NCBI GenBank assembly: GCA_001897435.1
Contig: MKSV01000009.1
Location: 62,001-126,000, forward strand
Direction of reading: 5' to 3'
From: Acidobacteriales bacterium 59-55
GTDB lineage: Bacteria; Acidobacteriota; Terriglobia; Terriglobales; Acidobacteriaceae
Length of the DNA stretch: 64,000 bases
Positions 1 to 9,050 of this stretch are shown here, piece after piece. The translations under genes were made by a program, and so were the position numbers. The notes beneath the pieces were generated by a model, which saw only the letters and a program-made list of their open reading frames with translations, searched no databases and was not told where the DNA came from. Every line of letters begins with the position of its first letter. Positions within the stretch are counted from its first letter, which is position 1.

Positions 1-297
1 GGAGGAAAGAGAGGCCCCGATCTCGATTCCGTGGCAACGCGGCTGACCGAAGACCAGATGGTGCGCCAGGTGTTGCAGGGTGGCGGCAACATGCCTGCCT
101 ATGGCAACGCGCTCAATCCATCCGAGACCACGGCGCTGGTCGCCTTCCTCAAGACGCTGCGCGGCAACGATCTGCGGCCCGCTCAGGATGCGTCCCGCGC
201 TCTTGCCGGGTCCAATCCCCCGGAATCGACCGCGACCGGTGAGGAGCGGCCTTCGGGCCAGTCGCACCTGTCGAAGGAAGCGCCGAGGAAACCATAG
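1..297 (+). CDS. Cytochrome c domain protein, C-terminal fragment
   Basis: The frame is open from the first base, so the gene begins before the window. The visible 98 residues hold the end of a class I cytochrome c fold: a GPDL segment, then the GGGNMPAYG loop carrying the likely axial heme methionine, then a helix ending in FLKTLRG. The CxxCH site would lie upstream. A Ser/Pro/Glu-rich tail of about 40 residues follows. The next gene is ctaG, so this is probably a subunit of a respiratory bc or caa3-type complex, either a stand-alone cytochrome or the C-terminal domain of a larger subunit. Confidence 0.8.
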   Translation, partial: GGKRGPDLDSVATRLTEDQMVRQVLQGGGNMPAYGNALNPSETTALVAFLKTLRGNDLRPAQDASRALAGSNPPESTATGEERPSGQSHLSKEAPRKP

Positions 298-309
298 AAA
301 TGCCGCTGT

Positions 310-1164
310 ATGGCCGCTGACATCCAGTCAACTATCGCCTCGTGGCAACCGTCTTACTGGCTCTCCGCCTCGGTGCTGCTCTCCTCCGTGGTCTACTGCC
401 GAGGCTGGCTCGCGATCCGCAGAACTCGGCCTGCTCAATTTCCCTTGTGGCGTCTGAATATGTTTCTGCTGGCCATGGCTATTCTGTGGTTGGCCATCGG
501 CTCGCCCATGGACGCATTCGCGGACGTAACGCTGAGTGCGCACATGGTCGAGCATCTGCTGCTCATGTCGGTGGTGCCGCCGCTGGTGTGGCTCTCCAAT
601 CCCGTCGTGCCCATGCTGCGCGGATTGCCGCACTGGCTGGTGAAGAGCGGGTTTGGTCCTCTTATCCGAATGCGGCCGCTGCGAAGGTTCACCCACTGGC
701 TCGTCCGCCCGCGCAACGCCTGGATCGTGATGAACGTAATCTTTCTGGGATGGCATGTGCCCGCAGCCTATGACTTCGCGCTGATGTATGAGCGGTGGCA
801 CATCGTCGAGCACCTCTGTTTTCTCTTCGGGTCGATGCTCTTCTGGTGGCCGATCATTCGGCCCTGGCCAAACGGCGGCCGCGTCTACACCTGGGGGCTG
901 ATCCTGTATCTGCTGTCCGCGGACGTCGTCAACTCGGCGCTCTCCGCGTTCCTCGCCTTCTGCACCCGCCCGATGTACCCGTTTTACCTGACGAAGCCGA
1001 ACCCGTTCGGGCTCTCGCCGCTCTCCGACCAGGTGATCGGCGCGGTCATCATGTGGGTCTTCGGCTCCTTCGTCTTCCTGATTCCCGCGGTCTACATCAC
1101 GATCCAGTTGCTCCAGCCGGCTCGGTCCGTATCCGAATCCAAAGATCGTGCGTACCGCACCTGA
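310..1164 (+). CDS. ctaG: CtaG-type cytochrome c oxidase assembly protein
   Basis: A 284-residue polytopic membrane protein of the caa3_CtaG family. Family-typical stretches are AHMVEHLLLM (about residue 77), WHVPAAYD (about residue 149) and ERWHIVEHLCFL, whose conserved histidines lie near membrane faces. The final helix region is QVIGAVIMWVFGS. Family members help assemble heme-copper oxidase, probably through copper delivery. It starts 12 bases after the cytochrome c stop, so the two are likely co-transcribed. It ends 21 bases before the convergent uvrC stop. Confidence 0.88.
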   Translation: MAADIQSTIASWQPSYWLSASVLLSSVVYCRGWLAIRRTRPAQFPLWRLNMFLLAMAILWLAIGSPMDAFADVTLSAHMVEHLLLMSVVPPLVWLSNPVVPMLRGLPHWLVKSGFGPLIRMRPLRRFTHWLVRPRNAWIVMNVIFLGWHVPAAYDFALMYERWHIVEHLCFLFGSMLFWWPIIRPWPNGGRVYTWGLILYLLSADVVNSALSAFLAFCTRPMYPFYLTKPNPFGLSPLSDQVIGAVIMWVFGSFVFLIPAVYITIQLLQPARSVSESKDRAYRT

Positions 1165-1185
1165 CCGGTCGCAGCACGGAGAGGC

Positions 1186-3189
1186 TTAGCGCAATACCGA
1201 CAGCGTGTCGTCGTGCGATGCGTCCGGCGCAACCTCATCGAAGTGCTTGCGGATTCGCGCAGCCGTTGCGGAGTTGACGACGGCTGTCAGCGCATCCGGC
1301 CCCGCCTGCCGGATGCCGCGGATGCTGCCGAAGTGTTCGATCAGGCGCTGCCGCGTCCTCGGTCCCACACCCGGGATCTCCAGCAACTCGCTGTCGCGGT
1401 CGCGCATCTGCCGCCGTTTGCGGTGGTAGGTCACGGCAAAGCGATGGCTCTCGTCGCGAATCTTCTGTACCAGATGTAGCACGGGAGAGCGGCGGTCGAG
1501 CACGACCGGTTCGTCCTCTTGACCGTAGACGTAGATGATCTCCTCGCGCTTGGCGATGGAGGCGAGCGGTTGCAGCGTGACGCCGATCTCTTCGAGCGCG
1601 GCATAGGCCGCATGAAGCTGGCCCAGCCCGCCGTCGATCAGGATCAGAGAGGGGAACGGCTTCTTGTCCTCCTGCAATCGCTTGTAACGCCGCTGAATCA
1701 CCTCGCGCATGCTGGCAAAGTCATCGACGCCGCTTACGGTCTTTACCTGGAACTTGCGATAGGCGGACTTCTTCATGGCGCCGTCTTCCCAGACCACCAT
1801 GGAAGCCACCGTCTCCGCGCCCTGGATATGCGAGATGTCGAAGCACTCGATTCGCCGCGGCAGCTCCTCCAGCGTCAGCGCGTCCTGCAACGCCTCCTGA
1901 ATCGCCTTCATCGCCGGTTGCAGCACGCGAAAGCGCTGGTCGTACGACTGCTTCGCGTTCTGACACACCAGGTCTACGAGCGATCGTTTCTCGCCTCGCT
2001 GCGGCACCAGAATCTCAACCCGCTTTCCTGTGCGCTCGGAGAGCATCTCCGTCAGAACCGCGCGGTCGGGAAACTCGACCGGCACAAGGACGGAGCGCGG
2101 GACGTAGCTCTGATCGAGATAAAGCTGTTTCAGCAGCGCCGAGAAGAACGCCGACGGGCTGAAGCGAGCGCCCGGCTCCGTCACAGCCGTATGCTGGACG
2201 ATCTCGATGTCTTTGTCATCTTCGCCGATCTCCGGAGCCGTCACCGTGGGGTTCGGCTCCAGCCGCGGAGATGCTTCGACATCTTCCTTCTCAGTGGCAT
2301 GCTCACTCAGCGCCTCCAATAGAAGCTCCGGCATGTCCTCCCAGAAGAAATCGCGCCGGTCGACGATCTTGCCATGACGCATATGGAAGAGGTTCACCGC
2401 GAGCATCTCGTTCTCGTAGTGATAGCCGAAGACGTCCGCGTCCTCGTTGTCCGTCGTGGCGATCCTCTGCTTGTCGTGCATCTGGTGAACGGTGACGATC
2501 TGGTCGCGCAGCCGCCCGGCCAACTCGAACTGTTCCGCCTCGGCAGCCTCCTCCATGCGCCGGGTCAGCGAGTGCTCCAACTCGGTCGTTCGCCCTTCGA
2601 GAAAGAGCTGCACATCGCGGACGGTCTCTTTGTAGATCTCGGGAGTCGTCAATCCCTCGACGCAGGGCCCCAGGCAGCGTTTGATGTAGTACTGCAGGCA
2701 CGCTCGCGGATGATAGCGCGACAGGTCGACCTTGCAGCTTGGAATCAGAAAGCTGCGATGGATCAAATCCACCAGCCGATAGGCGAGATTGCCGGGAAAG
2801 TACGGCCCAAAGTAAGCCGAGCCATCCTTTCTCAGCCTCCGCGTCACGAACACCTTCGGGTAGCGGTCGTTCATCGTCAGCTTGATATACGGATAGGTCT
2901 TGTCGTCGCGCAGCAGAATATTGAAGCGCGGCTTCTTCTGCTTGATGAGGTTGTTCTCGAGCGCCAGCGCCTCGTGCTCGTTGGCGACCGTGATGTACTC
3001 CACATCCACGGCCTCGCGCATCAGCGAGCCGGTCTTCGCATTCGCCTGCGATGCCTCCAGAAAATAGGACCGTACCCGCGCGCGCAGATTCTTCGCCTTG
3101 CCGACGTAGATGACCTCACCCTCGGCGTTTTTGTAGAGATAACAACCCGGCTGGGTAGGGATGGTTCGAATTTTCTGGTGAAGATCCAT
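1186..3189 (-). CDS. uvrC: Excinuclease ABC subunit C (UvrC)
   Basis: This is the nucleotide excision repair nuclease that makes both incisions around UvrAB-marked damage. The N-terminal GIY-YIG domain reads TQPGCYLYKN...VIYVGKAKNLRARVRSYF. A UVR motif (about residues 205-235) follows, then the RNase H-like 5' incision domain and a C-terminal helix-hairpin-helix (IPGVGPRTRQRL). At 667 residues it is longer than most UvrC proteins. The excess is an acidic, low-complexity linker around residues 295-345, between the UVR and C-terminal domains. It is the only gene on its strand here. uvrA lies 15 kb away, as is usual. Confidence 0.97.
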   Translation of the reverse strand: MDLHQKIRTIPTQPGCYLYKNAEGEVIYVGKAKNLRARVRSYFLEASQANAKTGSLMREAVDVEYITVANEHEALALENNLIKQKKPRFNILLRDDKTYPYIKLTMNDRYPKVFVTRRLRKDGSAYFGPYFPGNLAYRLVDLIHRSFLIPSCKVDLSRYHPRACLQYYIKRCLGPCVEGLTTPEIYKETVRDVQLFLEGRTTELEHSLTRRMEEAAEAEQFELAGRLRDQIVTVHQMHDKQRIATTDNEDADVFGYHYENEMLAVNLFHMRHGKIVDRRDFFWEDMPELLLEALSEHATEKEDVEASPRLEPNPTVTAPEIGEDDKDIEIVQHTAVTEPGARFSPSAFFSALLKQLYLDQSYVPRSVLVPVEFPDRAVLTEMLSERTGKRVEILVPQRGEKRSLVDLVCQNAKQSYDQRFRVLQPAMKAIQEALQDALTLEELPRRIECFDISHIQGAETVASMVVWEDGAMKKSAYRKFQVKTVSGVDDFASMREVIQRRYKRLQEDKKPFPSLILIDGGLGQLHAAYAALEEIGVTLQPLASIAKREEIIYVYGQEDEPVVLDRRSPVLHLVQKIRDESHRFAVTYHRKRRQMRDRDSELLEIPGVGPRTRQRLIEHFGSIRGIRQAGPDALTAVVNSATAARIRKHFDEVAPDASHDDTLSVLR

Positions 3190-3433
3190 GCTGTAAATCG
3201 GCCTGAAATCTCAGTGTAGACGCAAAAGCCCGCGCGGCTTGCACACAGGCCACTGGGTAGATTTGACTCACCATTGAATCAAAAGTTCCCGATTTCCCGG
3301 CCGCTAATAGAGCCCGCCTCTTGTGTTTCAACTGCATATCCTTGAAATAGAAAGGCTTATTTGTTGTGTTGTTTGGCAGGCCGATTGCACTTCTCTCCGT
3401 GTTGAAGATTGCCACAAACAGGAGATGAAACCA

Positions 3434-4201
3434 ATGAGCTCCAATATGCGATTTGATAACCGCACCGCAACGAAAATAAAGTCTGCCTGCACCCTCTTTC
3501 TCGCCAGCGCATTTGTTATTGCCTGCACGGTCGGTTGCTCAACCAAGAACTACGTTCGTTCGCAAACAGCGCCGATCGTTCAACAGACCAACGAACTTGA
3601 TGCCAAGACGGCAGCCGATCATCGCAACATTCTGGATACCGATGAGCGTGCTCAGAAGGGGATCGCCGGCGCTCAGACCGCTGCCGATACCGCGAATCAG
3701 CATGCGCTTGCTGCCGGCCAGTCTGCCGATGCGGCAAATCAGTCGGCGCAGGAGGCCTACAACCGCGTCGACAGTCTGACCGGTGTAGTCGCTAACCTGG
3801 ACAACTACAAGTCGCTCTCGGATGTAAGCGTAACCTTCGGCTTCGATAAGTCCACGCTGACTTCAAAGGACAAGAAGCAACTTGACGCTCTCGCCGCCAA
3901 CCTTGCCAGCGCTCGCGGCTACATTCTTGAGGTAACCGGCGGCACCGATTCCACGGGCGATGCGAACTACAACTACCAACTCAGCCAGCGCCGCGCCGAT
4001 GCGGTCGTCAACTACCTGGCGTCTAAGTACAACATCCCGCCGCATAAGTTCTACCTGATCGGCATCGGCAAGGATCAGGAGGTTGCAAGCAACAGCACTG
4101 CTGCCGGACGTGCAAAGAATCGCCGGGTCGATATCAGGCTGATGTCGAACATGTCCCAGCAGCAACCTGCTGCTCCGGCTGCACCGAATGGTCAGTTGTA
4201 G
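3434..4201 (+). CDS. OmpA/Pal-family peptidoglycan-binding lipoprotein
   Basis: A secreted protein of 255 residues. The ATG at 3434 is chosen because AGGAG at 3420-3424 sits 9 bases upstream; an earlier in-frame ATG at 3425 abuts that site. A hydrophobic signal ends in VGC, a plausible lipobox. An Ala/Gln-rich helical linker with repeated heptad-like TA..AN..A segments follows. The last 110 residues form an OmpA C-terminal domain (VTFGFDKSTLTSKD, TDSTGDANYNYQLSQRRA, NRRVDIRL) that binds meso-diaminopimelate in peptidoglycan. It probably ties the outer membrane to the wall and is monocistronic, ending at a strong terminator. Confidence 0.88.
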   Translation: MSSNMRFDNRTATKIKSACTLFLASAFVIACTVGCSTKNYVRSQTAPIVQQTNELDAKTAADHRNILDTDERAQKGIAGAQTAADTANQHALAAGQSADAANQSAQEAYNRVDSLTGVVANLDNYKSLSDVSVTFGFDKSTLTSKDKKQLDALAANLASARGYILEVTGGTDSTGDANYNYQLSQRRADAVVNYLASKYNIPPHKFYLIGIGKDQEVASNSTAAGRAKNRRVDIRLMSNMSQQQPAAPAAPNGQL

Positions 4202-4250
4202 CTGTTGGTGGAACGATGCTGATGTGAAGGAAGTCTTCCCGACAGAAGAT

Positions 4251-4282
4251 AAAGCGCGCCCTTGTTCAGGGCGCGCTTTTCC
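4251..4282 (+). terminator. Rho-independent terminator after the OmpA-type gene
   Basis: Perfect 11-bp stem (AAAGCGCGCCC at 4251-4261 with GGGCGCGCTTT at 4269-4279), a 7-base loop and a short T run. The A/T flanks are symmetrical, so it can also serve the convergent DUF3311 gene. Confidence 0.9.
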
Positions 4283-4297
4283 TTAATCAAGCCAGCT

Positions 4298-4525
4298 CTA
4301 AGTCCTAAATCTCCAGTAGACAATCGCCATCAGCACCGAAGACGCAATCACCCACGCAAACTGATACCAGTAGAAGAAGGGAAATCCCCAGAGCGCCGGG
4401 GTGGCGCGTGCATACATCTGCGGAAAGCAAAGCCCAAGGAACGGCAGCGTGAGCAGCAGCAGCCACCACCGTCGCCGCTTCGTCTCGGTCTTCGTCTCAG
4501 CATCGTGTTTTACGTCCTGTGCCAT
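4298..4525 (-). CDS. DUF3311 family small membrane protein
   Basis: 75 residues with a charged N-terminus (KTETKRRR) and two membrane helices: WWLLLLTLPFLGLCFP, then FYWYQFAWVIASSVLMAIVY. The spacing FPxMYAR...GFPFFYWYQFAW is typical of DUF3311. A longer upstream frame exists, but it overlaps mazG and has no membrane-protein character, so the ATG at 4525 is preferred. In many bacteria DUF3311 proteins are encoded beside a sodium:solute symporter; here there is none, only the OmpA-type gene (convergent) and mazG (divergent, 66 bases away). The function is unknown. Confidence 0.75.
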   Translation of the reverse strand: MAQDVKHDAETKTETKRRRWWLLLLTLPFLGLCFPQMYARATPALWGFPFFYWYQFAWVIASSVLMAIVYWRFRT

Positions 4526-4591
4526 CTGCTCGAAAGCATAACCCAATAACCCGTGGACAGGGAATCGCGCGGGATCGGGTAAAGTGAAGCT

Positions 4592-5455
4592 ATGGCCGCC
4601 TCTCTTCCAGAACTTCCAGACTCTGAGCCGCTTCAACCCGCAGCCGGCATGGATGCCCTGGCCGAAGCGGTCGTCATCATGGCTCGCCTGCGCGGGCCCA
4701 ACGGCTGCCCATGGGATCGCGAGCAGACCTTCGACTCCATCAAGCGGCATACGCTGGAGGAGACCTACGAGGTCTTCGATGCCATCGAGCGCCGCGCCTG
4801 GCCTGACCTGAAAGACGAGCTCGGCGACCTTCTGCTTCAGGTTCTCTTCTATGCGCAGATGGCTTCAGAAACCGGATACTTTACCATCGCGGACGTCGCT
4901 GCCAATCTGAACGCCAAGCTCATTCGCCGTCATCCGCACATCTTCGGTGACGTGGAGGCGACCGACGCCGACGCGGTGTTGCGCAACTGGGAGCAGATCA
5001 AGCGCGCGGAGAAGCAGGCCTCAGGGAAGCCGCAGGATTCAATGCTGGACGACATCCCGCGCACCATGCCGGCGATGCTGGAGGCGGGGAAACTTGGCTC
5101 GCGCGCCGCCAAGGTCGGCTTCGACTGGCCCAGCGCCGATGGTCTCTTCGACAAGTTACAGGAAGAGATCGCGGAGCTTCAGGCAGAACTACCGTCCGAT
5201 GCCGCGAAGCCCGCACCGGCTGCTGCCGAAGAGGAACTTGGTGATCTCCTTTTTACGGCTGTCAATCTCGCTCGCCATCTCAAGCTTGATCCGGAGTCTG
5301 CGCTTCGTTCCAGCAATGCAAAATTTCGCCGCCGCTTTGCCGCGATGGAGTCCGAGGCCGGAGGCAGAGATGCACTGGCCGGCCTTACGCCACAGCAACT
5401 GGATGAGCTGTGGAACCGCGCAAAAGCCGCGGCGAGTGTGTCGCAAAAGTCATGA
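4592..5455 (+). CDS. mazG: Nucleoside triphosphate pyrophosphohydrolase MazG
   Basis: 287 residues with two tandem MazG folds. The first has the metal-binding pattern LEETYEVFDAIE followed by LKDELGDLLLQVLFYAQMA, then the RRHPHIFGD motif found in classical MazG. The second ends with EEELGDLLFTAVNLARHL. MazG hydrolyses (d)NTPs to the monophosphate and pyrophosphate, cleaning the nucleotide pool and affecting ppGpp levels. Its stop TGA overlaps the ATG of the next gene (ATGA at 5452-5455), pointing to translational coupling. Confidence 0.95.
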   Translation: MAASLPELPDSEPLQPAAGMDALAEAVVIMARLRGPNGCPWDREQTFDSIKRHTLEETYEVFDAIERRAWPDLKDELGDLLLQVLFYAQMASETGYFTIADVAANLNAKLIRRHPHIFGDVEATDADAVLRNWEQIKRAEKQASGKPQDSMLDDIPRTMPAMLEAGKLGSRAAKVGFDWPSADGLFDKLQEEIAELQAELPSDAAKPAPAAAEEELGDLLFTAVNLARHLKLDPESALRSSNAKFRRRFAAMESEAGGRDALAGLTPQQLDELWNRAKAAASVSQKS

Positions 5456-6216
5456 ACACGCCTCCGCAGCGCGACATTCGCATCGAATCGCTCACCGGCT
5501 TCGAGCAGTTTGATCGCTGCGCCGCTCTGCAAGAGGCGGTCTGGGGCAGCGGCGATGGAGATGTTGTCTCACGGCGTATCTTCACCGTGGTGTCGCATCT
5601 CGGCGGACAGGTGCTTGGTGCATTCGACGGAGACACACTGGCCGGCTTTGCCTTTGCGCTGCCCGGCTATCGCGACGGCATGGCTTATCTGCACTCGCAT
5701 ATCCTGGCGGTTCTGCCGGACTATCGCAACGCTGGTATTGGACGCTGCCTTAAGTTCGCTCAACGCGATGACGCCATCGCCAGAGGGTTCGATCTGATGG
5801 AGTGGACCTTCGATCCGCTGGAGATTAAAAACGCGCATCTGAACATCGCCCGTCTCGGAGCCGTCGTCCGACGCTACCATCCGAATCTGTACGGCTCCTC
5901 CTCTTCTCCCTTGCAGGGCGGCCTGCCGACGGACCGGCTCTACGCGGAGTGGTGGCTGCGATCTCCGCGCGTGGTTGGTCTGCTTCGTGGAGAAGCTCTT
6001 CCTCCGCAGGCGATTGAACAGCGCATCACCGTCCCACGCGCTATCTATGAGTGGAAGCAGGATCCAGAGCGGCGCAATCTCGCTGAGGCAGTGCAGAGCG
6101 GCAACCGGGAGGCCTTTGCATCGGCGTTCGAGCATGGACTGGCCGTGGTCGGCTACGAGTGCGACAGCGAGGGCAACGGCGCTTTCCTTCTGGGCAGATG
6201 GGATCAGCGTAGATGA
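5452..6216 (+). CDS. GNAT superfamily N-acetyltransferase-like protein (COG3375 type)
   Basis: 254 residues from the ATG overlapping the mazG stop. The N-terminal half has a GNAT core: a central strand YLHSHILAVLPDYRNAGIGRCLKFAQRDDAIARG, in which RNAGIG is the acetyl-CoA pyrophosphate loop. The following WTFDPLEIKNAHLNIARLGAVVRRYHPNLYG segment marks the COG3375 subgroup. An acyl-CoA-dependent transfer is therefore likely, but the substrate is unknown. It sits directly before an enolase-superfamily MenC/racemase gene. In Geobacillus a GNAT and an N-succinylamino-acid racemase cooperate in D-amino-acid conversion, so a similar pairing is possible here. Confidence 0.8.
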   Translation: MNTPPQRDIRIESLTGFEQFDRCAALQEAVWGSGDGDVVSRRIFTVVSHLGGQVLGAFDGDTLAGFAFALPGYRDGMAYLHSHILAVLPDYRNAGIGRCLKFAQRDDAIARGFDLMEWTFDPLEIKNAHLNIARLGAVVRRYHPNLYGSSSSPLQGGLPTDRLYAEWWLRSPRVVGLLRGEALPPQAIEQRITVPRAIYEWKQDPERRNLAEAVQSGNREAFASAFEHGLAVVGYECDSEGNGAFLLGRWDQRR

Positions 6217-6309
6217 AAATCCCGTGACAATTGTTTATGTTGTAGCCGCCGTTTTCGTCAGACGCGACAATCCAGATAATGCTGAAACTCTCGGGAGACA
6301 GGAGCCTCA

Positions 6310-7440
6310 ATGATTAAGATCGATGCGATTCATCTGCGCGAGATTAATATGCCACTCGCCTATCCGTTCGAGACCAGCTTCGGACTCACCACCGGTCGCC
6401 GCATTCTCCTGGTCGAGCTCGAATCGGACGGCCTTACCGCCTGGGGCGAGTGTGTTGCCGGTGAACATCCTTACTTCAGCGAAGAGACGATCGACACCGC
6501 ATGGATCATCACCGAGACGGAACTGGCTCCACGCCTGCTCGACGCGGAGTTGAGCGGCGGAGGCAGTTGCCCACAGCTGTTCCGGCAGGTCCGGGGGCAC
6601 CGCATGGCCAAGGCCGCAGTGGAGAACGCCGTCTGGGATCTTAAGGCGCAGATCGAGAAGCGCTCTCTCGCGGAGCTTCTCGGCGGCACGCGCAGCGTGA
6701 TCTCCTGCGGAGTCTCCATCGGCATCCAGCCCTCGGTCGAGCAACTAATGGATAAGATTGCCATCGAACTGGACGTCGGCTATCAGCGCATCAAGCTCAA
6801 GTGCAAACCCGGCTGGGATACCAATATCTTCGAGGCCGTACGCGCCCGCTGGCCCGAGATCACACTGAGCTGCGACGCGAACTCCGCCTATCACCGGAGA
6901 GACTTTGACCATATCGCCGATTGGGAGCAGTTCAATCTGCTCATGATCGAGCAGCCTCTCTGGTACGACGATTTCTACTTTCACGCCACGCTGCAGAAGC
7001 GTCTCAAGACCGCGATCTGCCTCGACGAGTCGATTCGCAACCGTCGCGACGCGCTCGCCGCCATCGCCCTGGAGTCATGCCGCATCATCAATATCAAGGT
7101 GGGCCGCGTCGGCGGCTTCAGTGAAGCCATCGCGGTTCACAACGCCGCCGCCGAACGAGGCGTTCCCGTCTGGTGCGGCGGCATGTTGGAGACTGGGATC
7201 GGCCGCTCCCACAACATCGCGCTCTCCTCGTTGCCCAACTTCTCGCTTCCGGGGGATGTCTCCGCCTCTCGCCGCTACTGGACCGAGGACATCATCACGC
7301 CTGGAGTGTCTGTCAGCAAAAAAGGAGAGATTGCTGTCCCAACCTCCGTCGGCAGCGGCTACAAGGTCGAGCGCGATCGTATCGAGAGGCTGACCGTACG
7401 CCGCCAGACCCTGCGTCCCAAGGCACGCGTCACGGTCTGA
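6310..7440 (+). CDS. menC: o-Succinylbenzoate synthase / N-acylamino acid racemase (enolase superfamily)
   Basis: 376 residues of the muconate lactonizing subgroup. The KxK catalytic pair is IKLKCKPGWD. The metal ligands follow in order as CDANS, IEQPL and CLDES. The second-face lysine is in IINIKVGRVGG, and the family motif GGMLETGIGRSHNIAL is present. Such enzymes either dehydrate SHCHC to o-succinylbenzoate in menaquinone synthesis or racemize N-succinylamino acids, and many do both. SD GGGAGACAGGAG lies just before the ATG. No other men gene is visible, and the preceding GNAT gene leaves the racemase role open. Confidence 0.88.
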   Translation: MIKIDAIHLREINMPLAYPFETSFGLTTGRRILLVELESDGLTAWGECVAGEHPYFSEETIDTAWIITETELAPRLLDAELSGGGSCPQLFRQVRGHRMAKAAVENAVWDLKAQIEKRSLAELLGGTRSVISCGVSIGIQPSVEQLMDKIAIELDVGYQRIKLKCKPGWDTNIFEAVRARWPEITLSCDANSAYHRRDFDHIADWEQFNLLMIEQPLWYDDFYFHATLQKRLKTAICLDESIRNRRDALAAIALESCRIINIKVGRVGGFSEAIAVHNAAAERGVPVWCGGMLETGIGRSHNIALSSLPNFSLPGDVSASRRYWTEDIITPGVSVSKKGEIAVPTSVGSGYKVERDRIERLTVRRQTLRPKARVTV

Positions 7441-7447
7441 ATGCGCA

Positions 7448-8425
7448 TCACTTCTTCGGCAGCGGCGTATCCAGCAACATGCGCACAGCATCCTGATAAG
7501 GGATCGGACCGGGCAGCGTCTCAAACGATCCTGCCTCCACCCTGGTATTGATATTGATCGTCTTCACCAGCAGAGCCCGCACCTTCACCTGCTCGATAAA
7601 CCGTGTAAAGATCCATCGGTTGCCGCCCGCGTTCGTTTGTTCCAGCATAAGCTGGCCGCCGGGATAGATATGCGCCAGCATGCCCCAGCCGAAGTTGACC
7701 GCTCGAAAGATGGTTCCATCCATGCGAACCAGTTGGCGGGTCTTCGCATCGATCCAGACCCGTCCCTTCAACCCCGTCAGAGCCTCTGCGGTGGTCATCG
7801 GAGGATTGAACTTCGGGTTAGGCTCGTAGTCGAGCACAACTTCGAGAGCGCCGTTGTTCTTTCCCGTCTGCGGCTGCCCGGGCGTATAGCTGTAGATCAT
7901 GGCGTCGGGCAACAGGCGCATCATCCGGTCCGCGAGCTTCTTGCCCTCCTCCTCGTGCTGGACGTGTTTGGCATAGTCCGACGGAGACGCGATCATGTCG
8001 TTCAGCCGCTGCCGCTCCGCCTTGTCTTCCTCTTCGGTCAGCGCGCGCCCGTCCTTGAGAATCATACGGGCGACGGTGCCGTCCTTACTTTCGATCACGT
8101 CTCGCACGTAGTCGTTCTTTACGTCGACCACGTGCATGCGATAGCGCAGGTAAGAGCCCCGATGATGCAGAGCAAGCAGTTCGTTTGCCACTGCATCGAC
8201 GGCCCACGAACGCGGAGGTTCCGCCAGCGGATTCGCCGCGCTCTCATGGCTGGCGGTCGCCGCTCTCTGCCCCCATGCCGGTATCGGCGGAAGGGCCGTT
8301 CCAAGACATAGCGCCAGAACTCCCGCAGCGAGCCAGCCTCGGCCTGGGAGCCGCCGTCGAAGGATTCGTTGCCGCAGCGCGTCAAGCGAAATATCGTCAC
8401 CTCTGCCGGCCGCGCCTCTCGTCAA
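7448..8425 (-). CDS. Secreted protein, LolA/outer-membrane lipoprotein-sorting-like
   Basis: About 325 residues. No ATG starts this frame. The best start is TTG at 8423-8425, because AAGGAG (8431-8436) lies 5 bases upstream; a TTG at 8513-8515 and a GTG at 8441-8443 are alternatives. A signal peptide (WLAAGVLALCLGTALPPIPAWGQ) follows a basic segment. The mature part has a charged region (TEEEDKAERQRLNDM), then a beta-rich half (GALEVVLDYEPNPKFNP, LKGRVWIDAKTRQLVRMDGTI, GGQLMLEQT) resembling LolA-fold periplasmic proteins. The precise role is unknown. It diverges from bactofilin. Confidence 0.65.
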   Translation of the reverse strand: MTRGAAGRGDDISLDALRQRILRRRLPGRGWLAAGVLALCLGTALPPIPAWGQRAATASHESAANPLAEPPRSWAVDAVANELLALHHRGSYLRYRMHVVDVKNDYVRDVIESKDGTVARMILKDGRALTEEEDKAERQRLNDMIASPSDYAKHVQHEEEGKKLADRMMRLLPDAMIYSYTPGQPQTGKNNGALEVVLDYEPNPKFNPPMTTAEALTGLKGRVWIDAKTRQLVRMDGTIFRAVNFGWGMLAHIYPGGQLMLEQTNAGGNRWIFTRFIEQVKVRALLVKTININTRVEAGSFETLPGPIPYQDAVRMLLDTPLPKK

Positions 8426-8608
8426 ACTGAACTCCTTATCCACGGATCGCCTGCTCCGCCATCCTACGTCAGACGTATAAAAGATACTGCAAAGTTTGCT
8501 CGTAAGCTGTTGCAAAATTTACCCGGTTTGCCTCTCAACTTGGGCTTGGGTATAGTTCGGGCAAGGCGCAACTCTCAGTCAATCGTGTTCCGAGGAGAAT
8601 CAAAGCGA

Positions 8609-9031
8609 ATGAATCCAGCAGAAGGTTCCACCGTTATTGGTAAGACAGTCATTATCCGCGGAGAGATCTCCGGCAAGGAAGACCTCTATCTGGACTGCGA
8701 CACCGAGGGCACCATCAGCCTCCCCGAGAACCGGCTCACCTTGGGACCGGATGCCCGCGTCGTCGCCAATCTCACCGTTCGCGACCTCGTGGTCTTCGGA
8801 ACCCTTACCGGCAATGTCCAGGCTTCGGGCCGGGTCGATCTGCGCCAGTCCGCGTCCGTCACGGGAGATATCGTCGCCGGCCGGCTCTCCATTGAAGAAA
8901 GCGCCATGTTGAAGGGGCGCGTAGAACTGTTGAGGAATGGCGAAACCGCCTCGGCATCGGCTCCGCGACAGGCTTCGCCGGCCTCCACGACAGTCTCCTC
9001 CGAGCCGCTCGTGCTGCAGCCGAAGGCCTGA
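8609..9031 (+). CDS. Bactofilin (polymer-forming cytoskeletal protein)
   Basis: 140 residues from ATG 8609, with SD GAGGAG 11 bases upstream. The central region is a run of short beta-helix rungs: VIIRGEISGKEDLYLDCDTEG, LGPDARVVANLTVRDLVVFGTLTGNV and VDLRQSASVTGDIVAGRLSIEESAMLKGRVEL, with G-N/D turns every 17 or so residues. This is the hallmark of bactofilins, which polymerise into filaments without nucleotides and organise envelope processes. The termini are short and disordered. The following methyltransferase-like gene starts 19 bases later, so the two are probably one operon. Confidence 0.93.
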   Translation: MNPAEGSTVIGKTVIIRGEISGKEDLYLDCDTEGTISLPENRLTLGPDARVVANLTVRDLVVFGTLTGNVQASGRVDLRQSASVTGDIVAGRLSIEESAMLKGRVELLRNGETASASAPRQASPASTTVSSEPLVLQPKA

Positions 9032-9050
9032 CGGAGAGGAAAGCGAGCGA

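Noticed and set aside
4526..4750. N-terminal extension of the DUF3311 protein
   Set aside because: It overlaps mazG antisense and reads as non-membrane, low-quality sequence; the ATG at 4525 gives the family length.
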